The notes beneath the pieces are model-generated. The model did not search any database and was not told the DNA's origin. It saw nothing but the letters and a program-made list of their open reading frames with translations. Positions 49,101 through 63,000 of a stretch of DNA of 64,000 nt are shown here, piece after piece (the stretch's first letter is position 1; every line of letters begins with the position of its first letter). This stretch comes from Atrichornis clamosus. Its lineage: Eukaryota; Chordata; Aves; Passeriformes; Menuridae. The stretch covers positions 62,001 to 126,000 of the forward strand of contig WBMZ01008694.1 of NCBI GenBank assembly GCA_013400975.1. The letters are read 5' to 3'. Position numbers and translations under genes: made by a program.

Positions 49101-52100
49101 ACACAACTGGGCACATATTTTACTCTGCGTAGTAGCTGTGATATTTCCAATACTTCCTTAAAAGTTCTGCCCTACTGTCAAGAAAGTAAAATGAACCATA
49201 TAATGAATGAAATAAAAAATAATGTAAGTATACAAAGACAGTAGCAAATGAATATGAGCTATAATCATTAATATTGAAAGAGGTGTACCTGTACAAATCT
49301 AGGTGTAAGTGAAGAGGAGTAGGCATAGTTTTTATAATTTAGGAAGTTTGTGAATTGCATTATAGGGTTAAGATGATAAGGGATATATGAGAGAGAACAC
49401 TGCAGTTCAATGTTTTGAATCTTGCAATTAATCTGTAAGATTCTTTTTTCCTAGGATTTTTAATACCTTACACTGCTTTATTTTTGTTGCTCTGTGCATC
49501 TGCTGCTTTAATTGCAACAGCAGTTTATGCTGTATATAAAAGCACTAAATGTTTTTGCTCTTACAGTGTGTTTGCTATTGACTTTAAACATGCTTCTCTA
49601 TGTAAAACAAAATTAGATTTCCTAATATATCAATAGAAAATGCTGTTCAAAATGCAGACTGATTAATAAATGGTTTAGTGTTTCAGCATTTATGGATACC
49701 GTTTCATTTTATCTCATTGTGAATTGACAGGTTATGACAGGTTATGAGAACAAAATGCAGTTCAAGTTCTTTTGTGCCAATGATATGTTTTTTAAGAGGT
49801 AAAATACTTTTATTAAAATGACAACTAAAATCTTACCTTTAATTTTCCTCGCTGTGTCAGATTTTTTTGTTGCAGTTTTAACCATAACTATTCTGGTCTT
49901 TATATTATGTATCTGTTTGACAAAAATCTCTTTCATGCAAAATATATTTTTTATTTCCTTCTGGATGTTATGTTTAGTTTACTGATCTCAGGAAGCAAAA
50001 ACATATCCATAATAATTCCCTGACTACCTGTTTCTTGTTTCGAATTTAAACTAGCTTCTCTAGCACATGTTTAAAGCAAAAGCTTACCGCTACACAGATT
50101 ATAAATTAATCATTATATTATTTTGGTATTGTAGCTGGACATGACTAGTGTAAGAATTGATCCAGGTTTTCTAAAATTTTCATATAAAGTAGAAGGTTTA
50201 CTAAGGAGCTCGATTTTTTTTTAAATAAGTAAAGCTAGTGAATTTATTCTCAGATAACCTGTACATGAATTATTCCCTATGTATTTGTGCTTGGATGTCA
50301 TATTTTAATTTTGTTCTCTCAGAATAATTATTTTTAAACTGTTCTTTTGTTGCAGGACAGGTAGTCATGGCACTAAGCACTATAGATCATCCTGTTTTTG
50401 TCATCTACTGACAACAATGTCAGACCTCTTTTCTCTCAGTGTCTGAATTGATCCTTTCCTCAGGTCACCCATCATCTTTCTTTCTCTCTTTTTATGTCTG
50501 AGAAACAAAAGGAGAGGGGGAGAAAACCCTCAAACAAAAGAGGAGCAAGAAGGCCAAGACTGCAGTGGAGGGAGTGGGTGGAAGTGCAGTGGGAAGGGTA
50601 GAGCAGGTTTCTGACAGTTTGTCCTGTGAGACTATTTCAGCCCATTTTCATGATCAGGGCCCTTGAGTGCCAAAAATGTGGTATCCAGATTTCAGGGAGT
50701 CAAGTTTTCCAAGTGACTGTTGATCACATTGTCTCCTTGCAAGCAGCAAGCTTCTTACCCTTGCAAGAGACCTCGACTGTGTGCTTAGCTGCCTTCCTGC
50801 CTGGACTTGCACCCGGACAGCAAACAAACACGGCCATATGCAGACCATCACTCTTATTTTCAGTATGCATCTTTCCTTTAACAAGGATTACTACTGGGAT
50901 TGTGGACAAAAGCCCAGCTACCCCATACTCTGTTTTTTCACTGGTTCTTTGTGTTTAGCCAGAGAAATGTTTCTGAAGGAGGCAGCTCAGACATCAGAAA
51001 AAATGACACTGGTGATAGAATTGCTTCAGCTGCATTGGAAAAGATCATTCTACTTTGTTTTGAAAGCTACAAGAACAAAGCGTGCTTTCCCTGTAATAAG
51101 GCCTGTGGCTCCTTCTGTCCTCTGCACATCATCACAGAAGGACAGGCAAGACAACGCAGTGGTTACTTCTCCGGGTCTTTGATGGTTCTGTCACCTCGGT
51201 TTCTAGAAATTGATGAGTCTGGCAGCTTATTCATTTCTGGACACTTTAAGAGACACTGAACATTTGTTTCAGTGCCCTGTTCTTCAAAATCTTAGGTGAC
51301 TTTTGAAGGTGACTACAAGGAAGATGAGTAGAGTTACTTCATGAAACTGATTTTTTCAGCTGTTGCTTGATTTAGTAGCAAGAAGACACTGACTTTGTAC
51401 ATGAATTCTTTCCTTTTGCAGATGAAGAAGACAGTGCAGCCTTGCCAGCTTCTAACTTCCTCTTGAACATTTGGAACTTTTTTCCTTTGGAGACAATAAA
51501 AGTCTGTATGCTCAAGATACTCTCCCTACTACTAGTCTTCCAATTAAAAAAGCATTTGAAAAGAAAGAGAGGTTAACATCTTAAAGCTTGCAGAGCCCTG
51601 CTTTTGATCCTGCAATACCAGTGTGGGAGCCTTGCTTTGGTGTCAGATTCCTAGGAACTCTCAATTGAAAATGCTCTGTGGTTTTTTAAAGTAGTATAAC
51701 AACTCTCGTTATAGCAATAGGATAAGAAACTTCAGAGCTAGAGTAATTTCCCCCTTCATTTTCCGTGAGATTGTTTCTTTTAAAATTCATTGAGTATATT
51801 TAATTTTCTCAGTAATTTTTGTTGAAAATTTGTTGTGAACTACTTCCCATCTTGTGCCCTCCCTTTTGTGCTGGCAACTTTTGCAACTGCCACCAGTGAG
51901 ACTTCTTTTGAAAGCTTTAACTCATGCTTGGCTGTTAGGAAATATTTTTTGTTAATGAGTATGGTAAAGTTGACTCAGGCTTGAAGTTACTATTGCTAGA
52001 TGTGTGTGAAGATGTTGCTATTGAAGAGTCTTTGATGAAAGGCTAGGTAGCTTTTGGCTGGGGAAAGGGCAGGTGTAGGTAACCGTGCCTCGGGGCAAGA

Positions 52101-52706
52101 AAAGAACCAGGTGAGCTCCTGGGGCTCCTCCTTGTGATTGCCATGCTTTTCTGTAGTTTTGCCCCATGTTGCTTGGGGCCGGGCAAGGGTTTCCTGGGCT
52201 GTTGGCTTTTCTGCCAGCATAATTCAGTGTTACAGCAATGAATGTTAAGCCTACATCTCATGCTCTGAAGTCTCTTTATTGGTTTGAAGAATGTAGAACT
52301 GCTGTGTGGACAGGAAGGGCTTGTTGCTCAGTTGTTTTATTTTAAAATTTTATCCATTCAGGATATAGGTGCAGTTCCCATCAAATTTTAAATCTCACCA
52401 ACAAAAGAAACATGTGGGAGATGGAGGGAGGGGATCACTAAGCGTGTATGTGCATTAGGAAAATGATGTCACAACTGTTTTGCCTCTGTACTTCCTGATA
52501 GATGGCACCATATTGCTAACTCTCTGAACTGCTTGTATGGGGAGGGAAGGGAGCAGACTATGACAAACAACTAGTAGAAAGTAATTTTTCTTTGTGTCAG
52601 TAAAACTGAATAATAGAGAAGAACAGAGAAACATAGCAGAAGCTCCTTTTACAGGTGGTTGGTTTCTAATGCATATTTGTTATTTTAATTAACACTTTTT
52701 TTCCAG
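43140..52706. other. Unique AT-rich DNA, no gene supported
   Basis: Simple tracts: T17 at 43432-43448, T11 at 46111-46121 and T11 at 46222-46232. A direct repeat of GACAGGTTAT lies near 49727-49746. The interval 50626-51259 is GC-richer and open in three plus-strand frames one after another, which suggests composition rather than coding. The interval 52030-52210 is another GC-richer patch. The poly-T tracts could be tails of old retrocopies on the minus strand, but the neighbouring sequence gives no parent. Confidence 0.45.
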
Positions 52707-52818
52707 CCTTAACAAAACCCGAAAGATCCTGAGTATGTCCAGGAGAGGCATAAAGAGAGACGAACCGATTAATCCTAATCTTGCCCAGTGTGAAAGATTT
52801 TATATAGAGTCACTATGA
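52707..52818 (+). CDS. Candidate terminal coding exon (36 codons plus stop)
   Basis: The tract CACTTTTTTTCCAG ends at 52706. In the frame that uses the first base to complete a codon, the next 36 codons are open and end with TGA at 52816-52818. The peptide starts LNKTRKILSMSRRGIKRDEP and is strongly basic then mixed, ending near ERFYIESL. Polar, charged composition of this kind is uncommon among the random frames of this window. It could be the last exon of a plus-strand gene, but no preceding exon of matching phase was found and I do not recognise the peptide. Confidence 0.22.
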
Positions 52819-55800
52819 TCTGTACTCTGACTTTTTAATCTGGGATCCTGGGAGCTGAATAGCATTTCTGACTGTTCCAGAATGCTTCTGCTAATCCATA
52901 TTGATACATAATTTGCAAAGGTTCGCTTAGAGCCCCCTCCTGCCAGACTTCTGTAAGTCTCTGACTGGCACAGTTACAATCTCTGAGCTACCTATCAGCA
53001 TTGTCTGCGTTTGTAATTGTGTAGTAAAAATGTAAGGAATGTGATTATGGACTTCCCTGATGGTGGAGGGCATGTTGCATATTTCCTTGAACTTTGCAGG
53101 CAAGCCTAGGTCAATGTGGCTTTGTTAGACTTTTAGATTTTTTGATTTTGGTTTTGTTTGGTGTTTGATTTGGTTTGGGAGGGTGTTTGGTTTGCTGTAC
53201 TGTTTTGGTTGGTTTTGGTTATTTTAATAATGAAGAATTGAATGGCAGTATGGAACCTGTTTACACTCCTGTTAATAATTCTGTGAAGAACAGATCCTAT
53301 AGTTTCCAAAGCTTACAACTTATCTAGGAGCATCCATATTTCCTCTAGTTATATTGACCTGTGATCTACTTGGGATCCTTATAAATGTTATGTCATTTAT
53401 ATTGGTAAATGTCAAAGTTCTGTTTTTTGTACATTTGTGATCACTTCTTACATTAACTTTTAAGAAAATTTACAAGATGGGATGGAAAGAGAAAGGAAAA
53501 CATGTAATGGGTTCTTGTTCTATCTTGCCTTCTATAGGGGTAGCAGATCATGGATTTCTTTTAGGTTAATCTGAATGCTAAAGTCTGTGTCTTGGTTTGA
53601 TGTAGTTAAGATAAGTTAGCATAAATCTCCAGCTGAGTGCAGGGATATTTCTTCTTTGCAGTACAGGAAAACAATTTTGTTATTTTCTAGGACAGAAAAG
53701 AGAGATATAAACATTAGAAAGCTTGTGAAACAGATGGTGATTTAACTGGTAAAGTTATTACAGATAGGATGGCAGTCAGTCAGACAGAAGATGTGCAAAT
53801 TATAATAGCTTCTCAGGTGCATATGCATGATACGAGCTGTGCTACAGAGCAGGTCAAGCAATCAGTTTTACATTCATATTCTGAGCCTCAGTCATTTTTG
53901 TTAGATCACTCTCCTGTGAGCTGCTTATTCCATCAGGGCATGGAAATTTATTCTCAAATGAAGAGCATTTGTTTGGCAAAAGAAACAGGAAATTCAAACT
54001 GGTTTGACCTGTTTCTAGATGACCAAGATAAAATTACTTTTAGTCTAGTTGGGATATGGAGGTGACTTATTCTTTAAAATACAAATGGAACTTTTAACTT
54101 TAGTAAGGTAACAAAAATATTGAAGGTATTTTTATGTGGAAAAGAATATCCCTAATATTTTCCCACTGTTCTTTCATGTTTCTAAGGTGCTTTTCATTAG
54201 AAATATCCTAGTTTTCTTTTTAAGCTTTTATGTGTAAGTATGGACCTGCCTATTTTGTCATTCTCTGTGGAATCTATTCATTAGCACAATGTCATGTAGA
54301 TGAGTCTTAAAGTTCTTTGGATAAAGAAAGAAAAAGAGCATTTCCAAATATTGAACCAGGTATAAATGTATGTGCCATCATCTCCTTGAAAGTGCAGAAA
54401 GCCTGCGACAGGAACTTTGATCTTTTGGACCATTCTTATTATCTCTTTGGAGTGTCAACACTCAAACTGTGTGATAAAAATGTCAGTGGCAATGTTATCC
54501 ATTTTTGTGTTGATCACTTTCACAGAAGTATTCAGCAACTGAGCCTATTTCTCAATCCCAGGTCATATTTGAAGGACTAAATCCTTCATCTTTTTTTTGT
54601 GTAACTGCCAAAATTTCTTCTTGCTACAATGATGTTGATCATTCACTCTTAAAACTAAATTTACTTATTTAACACAAAATGTAAAACAGGTGTGTTTATA
54701 TGCATTTGAATATGAAGTCCTGCCTTTTTTTTTTTTTTTTTTAAGATATTAGCAGTGTCCTCTGTGATGGAAGAAAAATATATCTAATTTAATACCAAGG
54801 AATATTTTACCAACTGTCTTTCCAACTCAGAGTTCAATAAAATTTGACAGTTGCTGTGGTAGTCTTTTCAATCTGTCTGGTAAAGTACCACAATTATAGA
54901 AGACTTTGACAAAAGTAGGAGCAGAAACTAGCCAAGTTCAGGGCCAGAACCAACAGGTGAGAGCCTTGGAGTTCCAATCTGTTTTAAAGTAGCTGATGAT
55001 TTAGAAAACCTGAGCAAGGCTTAGATGTGGGGATATGTGTGGATGCCAGGAACACGAACATATGCCTTCTCAAATGCTAGCCTCTGGTAGGGTTTTGTTA
55101 GTGCTTCCATGTTTTGCATACTGCAGACACTTGGGAGTAACGTAATCAAGAGCACCTTCCTTGCCTGTGAAATAACTGTCATATTTCAAGGGGTGGAAAG
55201 GACAAAGTGCCAAGGAGCCTCAGTAACCCTGCTTGTGCCAAGGTGCCCCCCTGGCTCCCAGAGGCAACCACCCGTGGGGAGTGGGAGAGGAGGGTGTGGT
55301 AGGGGAGGTCTAGGGCAGTTAGCAAACTGCCTAGGGCTTTAATACCAAACAGAATAGGTAGCTGTCGAGGTGACAGTGATGAACAAAAGTGATAAAGGAG
55401 ATGTGACTAGACTGGGCTGGCATTTAAATAAGTGGAACTCAGCAGACTAGACATGTAAGTAGAAGTCAGTAGGACCAACATGAAAGTTATCTACATTTTT
55501 TTCCCCAAACTTTGCATAATTTCCATCTTTGACTTTGGAAGAGAACTAGCACATGTTATTGTAGGACCAATAAATAGGGAGATTTGGGCATTTAGCAAAT
55601 CTGTTATGTATGTTTTAAAAAGAAAAATCTAAACAAGGCTTAGCAAGACAATAGGACACATTTTACAGAAAAGATATATATTTAAGACTTGAAAATAAAG
55701 CAAAGTGGAATAAACACTAGAAGGGTTTACTAAAGGTGCATTGTGCCAGATAGAGAGGATATCTTTGTTAAAATGAATGAATTTCTAGACCAAGGCTTGG

Positions 55801-56735
55801 TTTATTTCATCTGATTGTAGTAGATATCTGGAAATTAATATCTGGATATTAATAGTCAAAAGTGGAAAACGAGGGATCTGTGTAAGTAATATGAATGATT
55901 AGCTAAATGAAAGATAGCACTGTTTAGTGCTGAATTTGAAAGTACAGGGCTGTGTAGGTGTCACTATTGGAGTTCCTGGAGGCTGAGTTTTATGATCAGT
56001 CAAATTTTTCAAGTGACTAACTTGGACACTGAAAGTGAGAGCAAGTTGATGAAATTTGCTCCCAAGAAGGAAGAGAGTTGAGTGTATTAGTTGATCACTG
56101 AATGACTAAGTCACTATTGTTATACATCAGTTGGAAAGGGAAATGGAAAATCATAGGATGCATTTGAATTTTATTCTGTCCAGCTATTTTATACCAATTA
56201 ATGCACATGTTTAATTTATCTTGACCTAAACTGCAACAGTTAGGTCTAGTGTCATAATAGATTCTTTTCTTTAGCCAATAAGAACCTGGCAGGTGTGCAC
56301 AGACATATCTTAAATACTTTGCTTTACGTGCAAATGAACACTGCAGTGCAGTAATATGAGGGAAAAAGGACAGGAAAGTGTTCTGGGAGACTTTACCCTG
56401 TATGGTAGGAAGCAAGGATTCGTCTGCAAATTAAACTGACTACCTTAGATTTGACACAGTGCTGAATGGTTTGCAATACGGCCTTGCACATGTCTGTAAA
56501 CAAGAGCAGAACATTTTTCCTGTAGAATCAATTTGTGAGAACAGATCAGAGAGAATTGGAGAGAAATGGTACAAAGGCGAGACCAAGAGAAGGGTGGTGC
56601 AGATAAGGAGAGAGAAGAACCAGAATACCAAAGAGATGGAATGGAGAATAGTATAAAGATGAGCAGGGATAAGGGGTGTGCAAAGGAGGGGATGAAAAAA
56701 TGAGGAGAGGGCATGAGGGAAGACAGGCAGAGAAA
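52819..56735. other. Unique DNA, two small open frames of unclear status
   Basis: A T/G-rich low-complexity tract spans about 53130-53225, and T18 lies at 54725-54742. Plus-strand frames at 53769-54065 (98 codons, good start context with A at -3 and G at +4) and 54317-54580 (87 codons) have fairly balanced compositions but no recognised domain. If 52707-52818 is a last exon, they would lie in or beyond its 3' UTR. A GC-richer patch lies at 55190-55320. Confidence 0.35.
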
Positions 56736-57010
56736 GGTGTGTATGAATATCAGTAGCTGAGAAAAGGCTCATGTGCACTGCAGTGGCAGAGGAAGACGCA
56801 GGATGGATGCACATATAGGGGGAGGGGGAGAGGCAGTGAATACACTCAGCAGGAGGGGGAGAGAGATAGATGGCAAACATACATAGAGGAGTGGTGGGGA
56901 GAAATAGTGGATGTACACAGCAGGGAGAGAGCAAGTGAGAGAGAGACACAGCAGATGCACACAGCAGGGGGGAGAAATGCATAGAATGAGGAGGGGGGAG
57001 CAGCACAGGG
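56736..57010. repeat. Degenerate purine-rich minisatellite, period about 34-45 bp
   Basis: A phrase like (g)ATGcACACAGCAGGgggagagA recurs at about 56769, 56803, 56837, 56871, 56909 and 56953, giving spacings of 34, 34, 34, 38 and 44. The plus strand is very rich in G and A (including GGGGGAGGGGGAG at 56818-56830). Copies are diverged, so the array is old. Weaker purine-rich flanking sequence extends left to about 56540. It produces a 197-codon minus-strand open frame (56440-57033) whose repeated CIH/CVH and proline/leucine content is a translation artefact of the repeat. Confidence 0.75.
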
Positions 57011-60000
57011 AAAGTATCAAGAAGCCTCAACAAAATTTAACAATAAAAGAATAAGAAATAATAAAATTCTTGATTTGAACATTTATCATTATTTAACACA
57101 GGAAATCAAGAAGAGTATTGAAGAGAATTTACATTAGTTAAAAATTTTAAGCACTTCAAATGTTAATAGTGTTTGGTTTGGAATAAGACTATGCTTGACT
57201 TAATGAATTCCTCTTCGCATTTGCAGTGAAGCAGATGTCTGCTTTCTCTATCTGACAGGGGACCCAATCCATTGCTTTTTGACGTCAATAGGACTGGGGC
57301 TTTTTCAAGGGCATGCATTTGTCTTGTCAGTGTGGTCTAAGCAGCTAGCCTCACTTCACTGCTCTGGTCTCACACAGGTGAGGAAGGTGGGTGGGAAGTG
57401 TCGTCACCTAGACTTTCTGAAACCTAACAGCTGTCACATGATTCTCAGTTCTCTTATGCATGTTTGGGCACTGATCCCTGCTACTCAGTGCAGCACATAG
57501 TTGAGAGGAGGTTGATGTGATGTGCCTCTGTGTGTGGCTTGTTGAGGTATCTGGTACCAGCCAAGTGGCACAGACAGGGTTAGACCACCTTGATGGTATG
57601 TATAAAGCAGCATCAGTAAGAGAGAAGTCAAATCGTAAAAGCGGTTAAGGAACAGTTTTTTAAGGATTCATTTTTCTGTTATTGTATTAAATGATGTGTA
57701 TCTTTTCCTGAATTCAGTGGAAAATATACAAGAAAGCTCCAAAAATTTTTATGAGCATAACATAAACCCCACTGGTATGCATATGGAGGGAACACTTCCA
57801 TTGGAGTAACTTTGTTATTACATCTGTTCAAAAAGTTGCTTCTCTGTGACTGATCTGGCAATTCAATAGACAATCTATATAGGGGAAAAATAGCATGGGA
57901 AAAAGGACTCACAGGGAGACACTTCTCACTTGTGAGGAGACAATGCCAGTACAAGCAAAGGCATGAGGAACTGGAAGTTGAAGATGTGGCTTCTCGACAA
58001 AGCAAGGTTTCCTCAACAGCGTAGATGGAAAATCTGGCCTGTTTTTGTGGGTGGAATCAAAGGAATGTACTTAAATTGGGCATCAGCATGGGCTGTTAAG
58101 AAAGTCTCTTTCTCCTTCAAGTAGAGTTTACAGCCCCTAAAATGTTTTATTGCCATTGCTGTGAGAAAGGCTCTGCAGAGTGCTGATAGCAGGCTTTTGA
58201 AGGGAGAGGTATCAGAGTCCAAATTCATGGAACAAAGTCAATGTATCTATGCAGGCCCACACCTTTGATTAGGGAATAGGAATGTGAGGCTTATGAATCT
58301 TCAGTGAAAAGTAGAGTAGTGACTGGATCACTCTATGGTGGAAATGTGGTAGAAGATAGAAGACATGCTCTAAAAACTACTGTTCTTATTCATATCACTG
58401 TTTTCTTCCCTTATTAGTTGTCTCTTATTCTAAAAGCTCACAGAGAAAAGATTTCCTCAAGTTTCTTTTAACCTCTGCGATATGGTCTGTGGTTGCTGCT
58501 GTCCTCCTACAGTCTAAGGAGCTTCATGGTGTGCTGTGCTCTCTGGCCAAGCAGACATAGCAGAAAGGGAGAGAAGGTGGGTGAAATGTGTGGGTTTCAA
58601 GGCAGGAGATGTGTGTGTCAGAGACTGATATCAAAATGCCAATATTGTAGATCATACTGAGAAACTAGGAAGTTCCAGAAGGGTCTGTTTATCTTGTCCA
58701 GATTTGGAAGGAGCTCACTGCCCATTTCCTTCTGCCATGGTGAAGCCTGTTGTTATTTGACAAGCAATGTGGAAAAGTAGGGAAGGAGAGACTCCTGCCA
58801 AAAGAACTTCTTGTCTTTTTGTATAAGTGGAACCAGAAATAAATATGATGTGGTGGGACTGATGAATTCAATTAGATTTCAATGTGTCTGCAAGGGCAGT
58901 TCAGAGACAAGCCCTTCTACTTCTGTGTGCATTGGTACCTGCTCCAAGGATCTACTAGTGATCTTAGTGTAAGTTCTGTATGTGTTGCCTCTAAATATGC
59001 TTCCCTCAGTCTCCTCCTAGCTCAGCATCATGACTTTATGCTCCTTTTTCTGAACTGGATGGGTAGAAGCATTTTGCTTAGACACTGCTGGAGTGGAGAA
59101 AGATTTGTTCTGAACTGCTGCCATGGCCATCTCCATCCTCAGAGGCTCTGTTCTCTGGTAGTGTCACCCCAGGCTTCTGTCATTCTGTGCCCTCATGTGT
59201 TTTGAATACAGCAGGGCATTGCTGGGTTACTTGAGTGACCAAAACAAATGCTGATGGCCAGAGCTCTCTCTTGCACAGGAATGCAACCACATTTTCAGAG
59301 TGCTGCTGTGGTTGAAGCAGAGGGAGGACCTGGCACTACACCTGGGAACTCTGTGCAAAGTTGTCTGCAGCTGATGGGAAGATGTGTCTTCAAGCTGGGC
59401 CCAGTACACATAAAAGATTAAATAATTGCTTTTGGAATGGTAAAAATAGCTAGGATACTAATACTGTCTCTTTCTGTGTTGCTATAGTAAGTTTTGTCTC
59501 TCTTCCTAGGTGCCTTAAATTTCTTCATGAGGTTCAAAAATAAAAGTCCTGTTAGTCCAGGTGTTTGAATGGGACTTGGAAAAAGTCTCCCCTTGCATTC
59601 TGATAGTTCTTGTTTGTGACCAATGTCAGCCTGGGAAAGCAAGGATTATCTTGGGCAGTTCAGATGTGACAAGACGAGCTGAATCTTATTATCAGAAATC
59701 AAAGAAAAAAAAGACTAAAATATACAGAATCAGAAAATGGTGATGATTTTAAAAAAACAGTAGATACAGCTTCAGTAGGCCTGTTATAAAAGCAAAAGCT
59801 TAGCTGATAGTTTCAGATGGGTGACAGGTGATAACTCCATGAAGCAAACGTTGCCACTAAATAGAACCCATGTGTGAGTGTTGTGGAGACAGGAGCACCA
59901 TTTGGTTTTGGGTACCATTGCTCTGTAATTTGCTGATGAAATCTTTGCTTTTCAATAACAGTTATTTTAGTTTCTTTAAGATATGCTTATATGTCAATAG

Positions 60001-63000
60001 CACAACAAAGTCTTTTGTGAAATATATCCTACTGTATATGTAAGTAATGCCTCAAAAACCACTGAATCTTGTTTATGAAGTAACTGCTGTGAAGATTTAA
60101 TTCCGGAGAGACAAGCTTTAGAAATACCTATAAAATACTAAAACCTTTCTGTTTTTCATCAGCTTCTCTATTGAAATTAATTTTATATAATATCAAATTA
60201 GGTGTTGTTTGTTTAACTACTTGAACTGTAGGGGTTACATGCCAGATAAAGAAAAGTGTTCTGAATATAAAATAGTACAAAATTAAGTCATTTTAAAATG
60301 AGAATGAATACTGTGAGAAAAGCTCCGTCCCCTTCAGCTCTGATTAGTGACTGTGTGATACTTAAAGGGATAGACTTGAATATTAATGTGGTTGATGCAT
60401 CCTATCTTAAATGTATTCTATAAAAATTAGAATTAGGCATACATCATAAATCACATCTGATTCTGTCATTTCCTAAGATGCTCTGGGCTTTTAGGTTTAG
60501 ACTTTTTTTTTTTGAGGCATGCATGTATTTTGTTTTTAACTTCAGCATTAGCAGTGTTGTGATTCAAATTATGCTTCATATTCAGAATGAAATTAGAGAA
60601 CCTTATCTGAATGTTGATTGCAGTTTTGCTGATTTTTGTTCAGGATCATGTAGTGTGCAGATATTAAAGCCTCTTTTTCCCTGTCAACAAGCAGAAGAAA
60701 AAACATTGAATTCTCACATGTGATGAAAGACTGGAATGAAGAGACAGAGAGGAAGAGAGCAAAAAGTAAAATGGCAGATAGGGTAAAGAAAGGAGTGAAA
60801 TGCAGCTGAATTTTAGCGCATTTATGCTGCACAAACTGGGACTTAACACAGCAACGTGACAAAAATGTCAATTATGACCATTTCACTGCTATGTAACTAA
60901 AAGGAAAGGTCTGCTCAGCTCTTGATATATAGCAATACCTTGATTTCAGTTCTGTTATTGAAGTTGAATTTAGGTAATGTCATAATTTCGAATATATTAG
61001 AAAGAAAGAAAAAATGAAAAGTTTATACATACTCTTTCAAACCTATATCACCTTCAATACCTCACTTGACAGTTGAAAGCAGTTAGAAGATACCATGCAA
61101 TTTTAAAATTTATTTTTTACTTCGTTATTAAGAGAGGTTTTCTTGGTGTATATTTGCATCAATTAATGATACAATATAAACAAAAAGTATCTTAGTGACC
61201 ATATTTTAAAATACTGGTTTGGATATGTTTTTTTCCCCATTCCCCTCGTCCCCCCCCATTATTAATATTGATTGCAGATTCTGAGAATACTTTTCTATTC
61301 TAATTTTTTCTCCATCTAGTCGTTGTATTAAATCAGAAAGAAATTTGCTTTCTGATGTCTTTGTGTCTAGGGCTTTGGCACATGAAGGCATGATGAGAGA
61401 ATTCAGAACACCATCTCCTTTCTTTATTGTTTTTCTTTTTACAAATCTTTAACAGACTTTTCTAGAGAAAATCAGTATATTTGAAAAAAAAAAAATTAGA
61501 CACCTTCCCCCCAGGATTTTGCTTTATTAGGAGATGGTTACAATATTGACTTCTTGATATATGCTAAATAGGAAAGAAATACTTTTACACTCGTAAAAAT
61601 GCATGTAGTGTATGTGATCTGCTTTAGACTGAAGTAGGATGGTATCAATAGCTTGTATTTAATATTCCTCAATTAATTACTTATACACTTTAATGTATCA
61701 TTTTCAGTTCTGATAAATTCAGCTTTCCTTATTTCCTAAATATACTCCCATTTAGGAGATGAGTTAAAAATAAATATGACAGTTACAGATAAGATCAGAC
61801 TCTGACATTAGGCACATTTGGAAGAATATATGACAATAAAGTAATCTGTCAGTTGAGAGAAATTCTTCCTTCCCAGTTAATGGATATCTACTTGGTTCCT
61901 CTCTTGAAGGACACTCATGAGGATCTGGGGAGAAAAGAAAAGGCCCAGTGAAACTCATCACATTTGTGATGTCTTGTGGCATTCAAATTTTTAAACTAAA
62001 TAGTAAAAGCAAGCGTTTCTTTTCAAGAGATTAAAAATACCTTACTACATTCAAAAGTTACTTTTTGTATGTGTGGTGAGAAGAATTAGCCATTCATATT
62101 TACTCTCCACTATGTGTATTTTTATTAATTTACTTATTTTCACAGGTGAACACCCTAACTTAAGAGACCCCTGACCAACTGTGAGGTCTCAAGTAGGCAG
62201 AGGGAAAGATATCATGTCCTGTATTCTGTATTGTTTTCTCTTTGTCATCAGTCGGAGCAGGTCAGTTTTCTAATTACAGAGTGAAAAGTTATAGATACAA
62301 TATAAGACACAATGAGTGGGAATAAATAAGAGAAAACCTGTTAGCATGCCTTTCTTAATCAGCAACAGGAATTGCATTTAAAATGCTCAGTAAATTATTG
62401 TATTAACAATACAGAAATGTTGGAGAGAATACAGAAAAACCTGAGACTCAAATACATTTTTAAAAGGCAAAAGCAAAAAAGGCTGAAATTTCTTATCCTC
62501 AAATAGGTGGATTTGGTAGTTATTGTTAGCATTTTTTAATTAATGACAGATTATTCAGTAAAACAGGAAGATGAGGTGATCAATTCCAAATGTTTGAAAA
62601 AGTTCTTATGGAAGGCTTCTGTGGTATAGTACTAAAAAAAAATCAGGTTAGTCAAATGTGGTATAGTAGGAAATAGTTAAAAGGTCTTCAACTTTAAATC
62701 TAGTCTACTTTGAATTTCAGACTATTTATATGTCAAATTCTTTACCAAATTGTCTTCAGAGAAAAATGCAGACAGTGTACCTAGATGACTTTCTCTACAA
62801 GGGCAGGCTGAACCGACTGGAACTTTAAAGCACAGGAGAGATACATATGTGAGAAGTACTCTGGTAGAGGTGAATAAAAGATGTTTGCTGCAGAGGGGAT
62901 AAGCGTGGACTTATGAGCTGATAGGCTTAGATAGGGGGAAAAAACCCCAAACCAACTGCATTTTTTCTTTTTCCCCACTGAACCACATAATTTAAACTGT

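Noticed and set aside
50626..51259. Successive open frames in all three plus-strand phases
   Set aside because: No single continuous frame, no splice-site pairing and no domain; likely compositional.
56440..57033. 197-codon minus-strand open frame, the longest in the window
   Set aside because: It is the translation of a purine-rich minisatellite: internal repetition, and extreme P/L/S/C content. No start context or domain.
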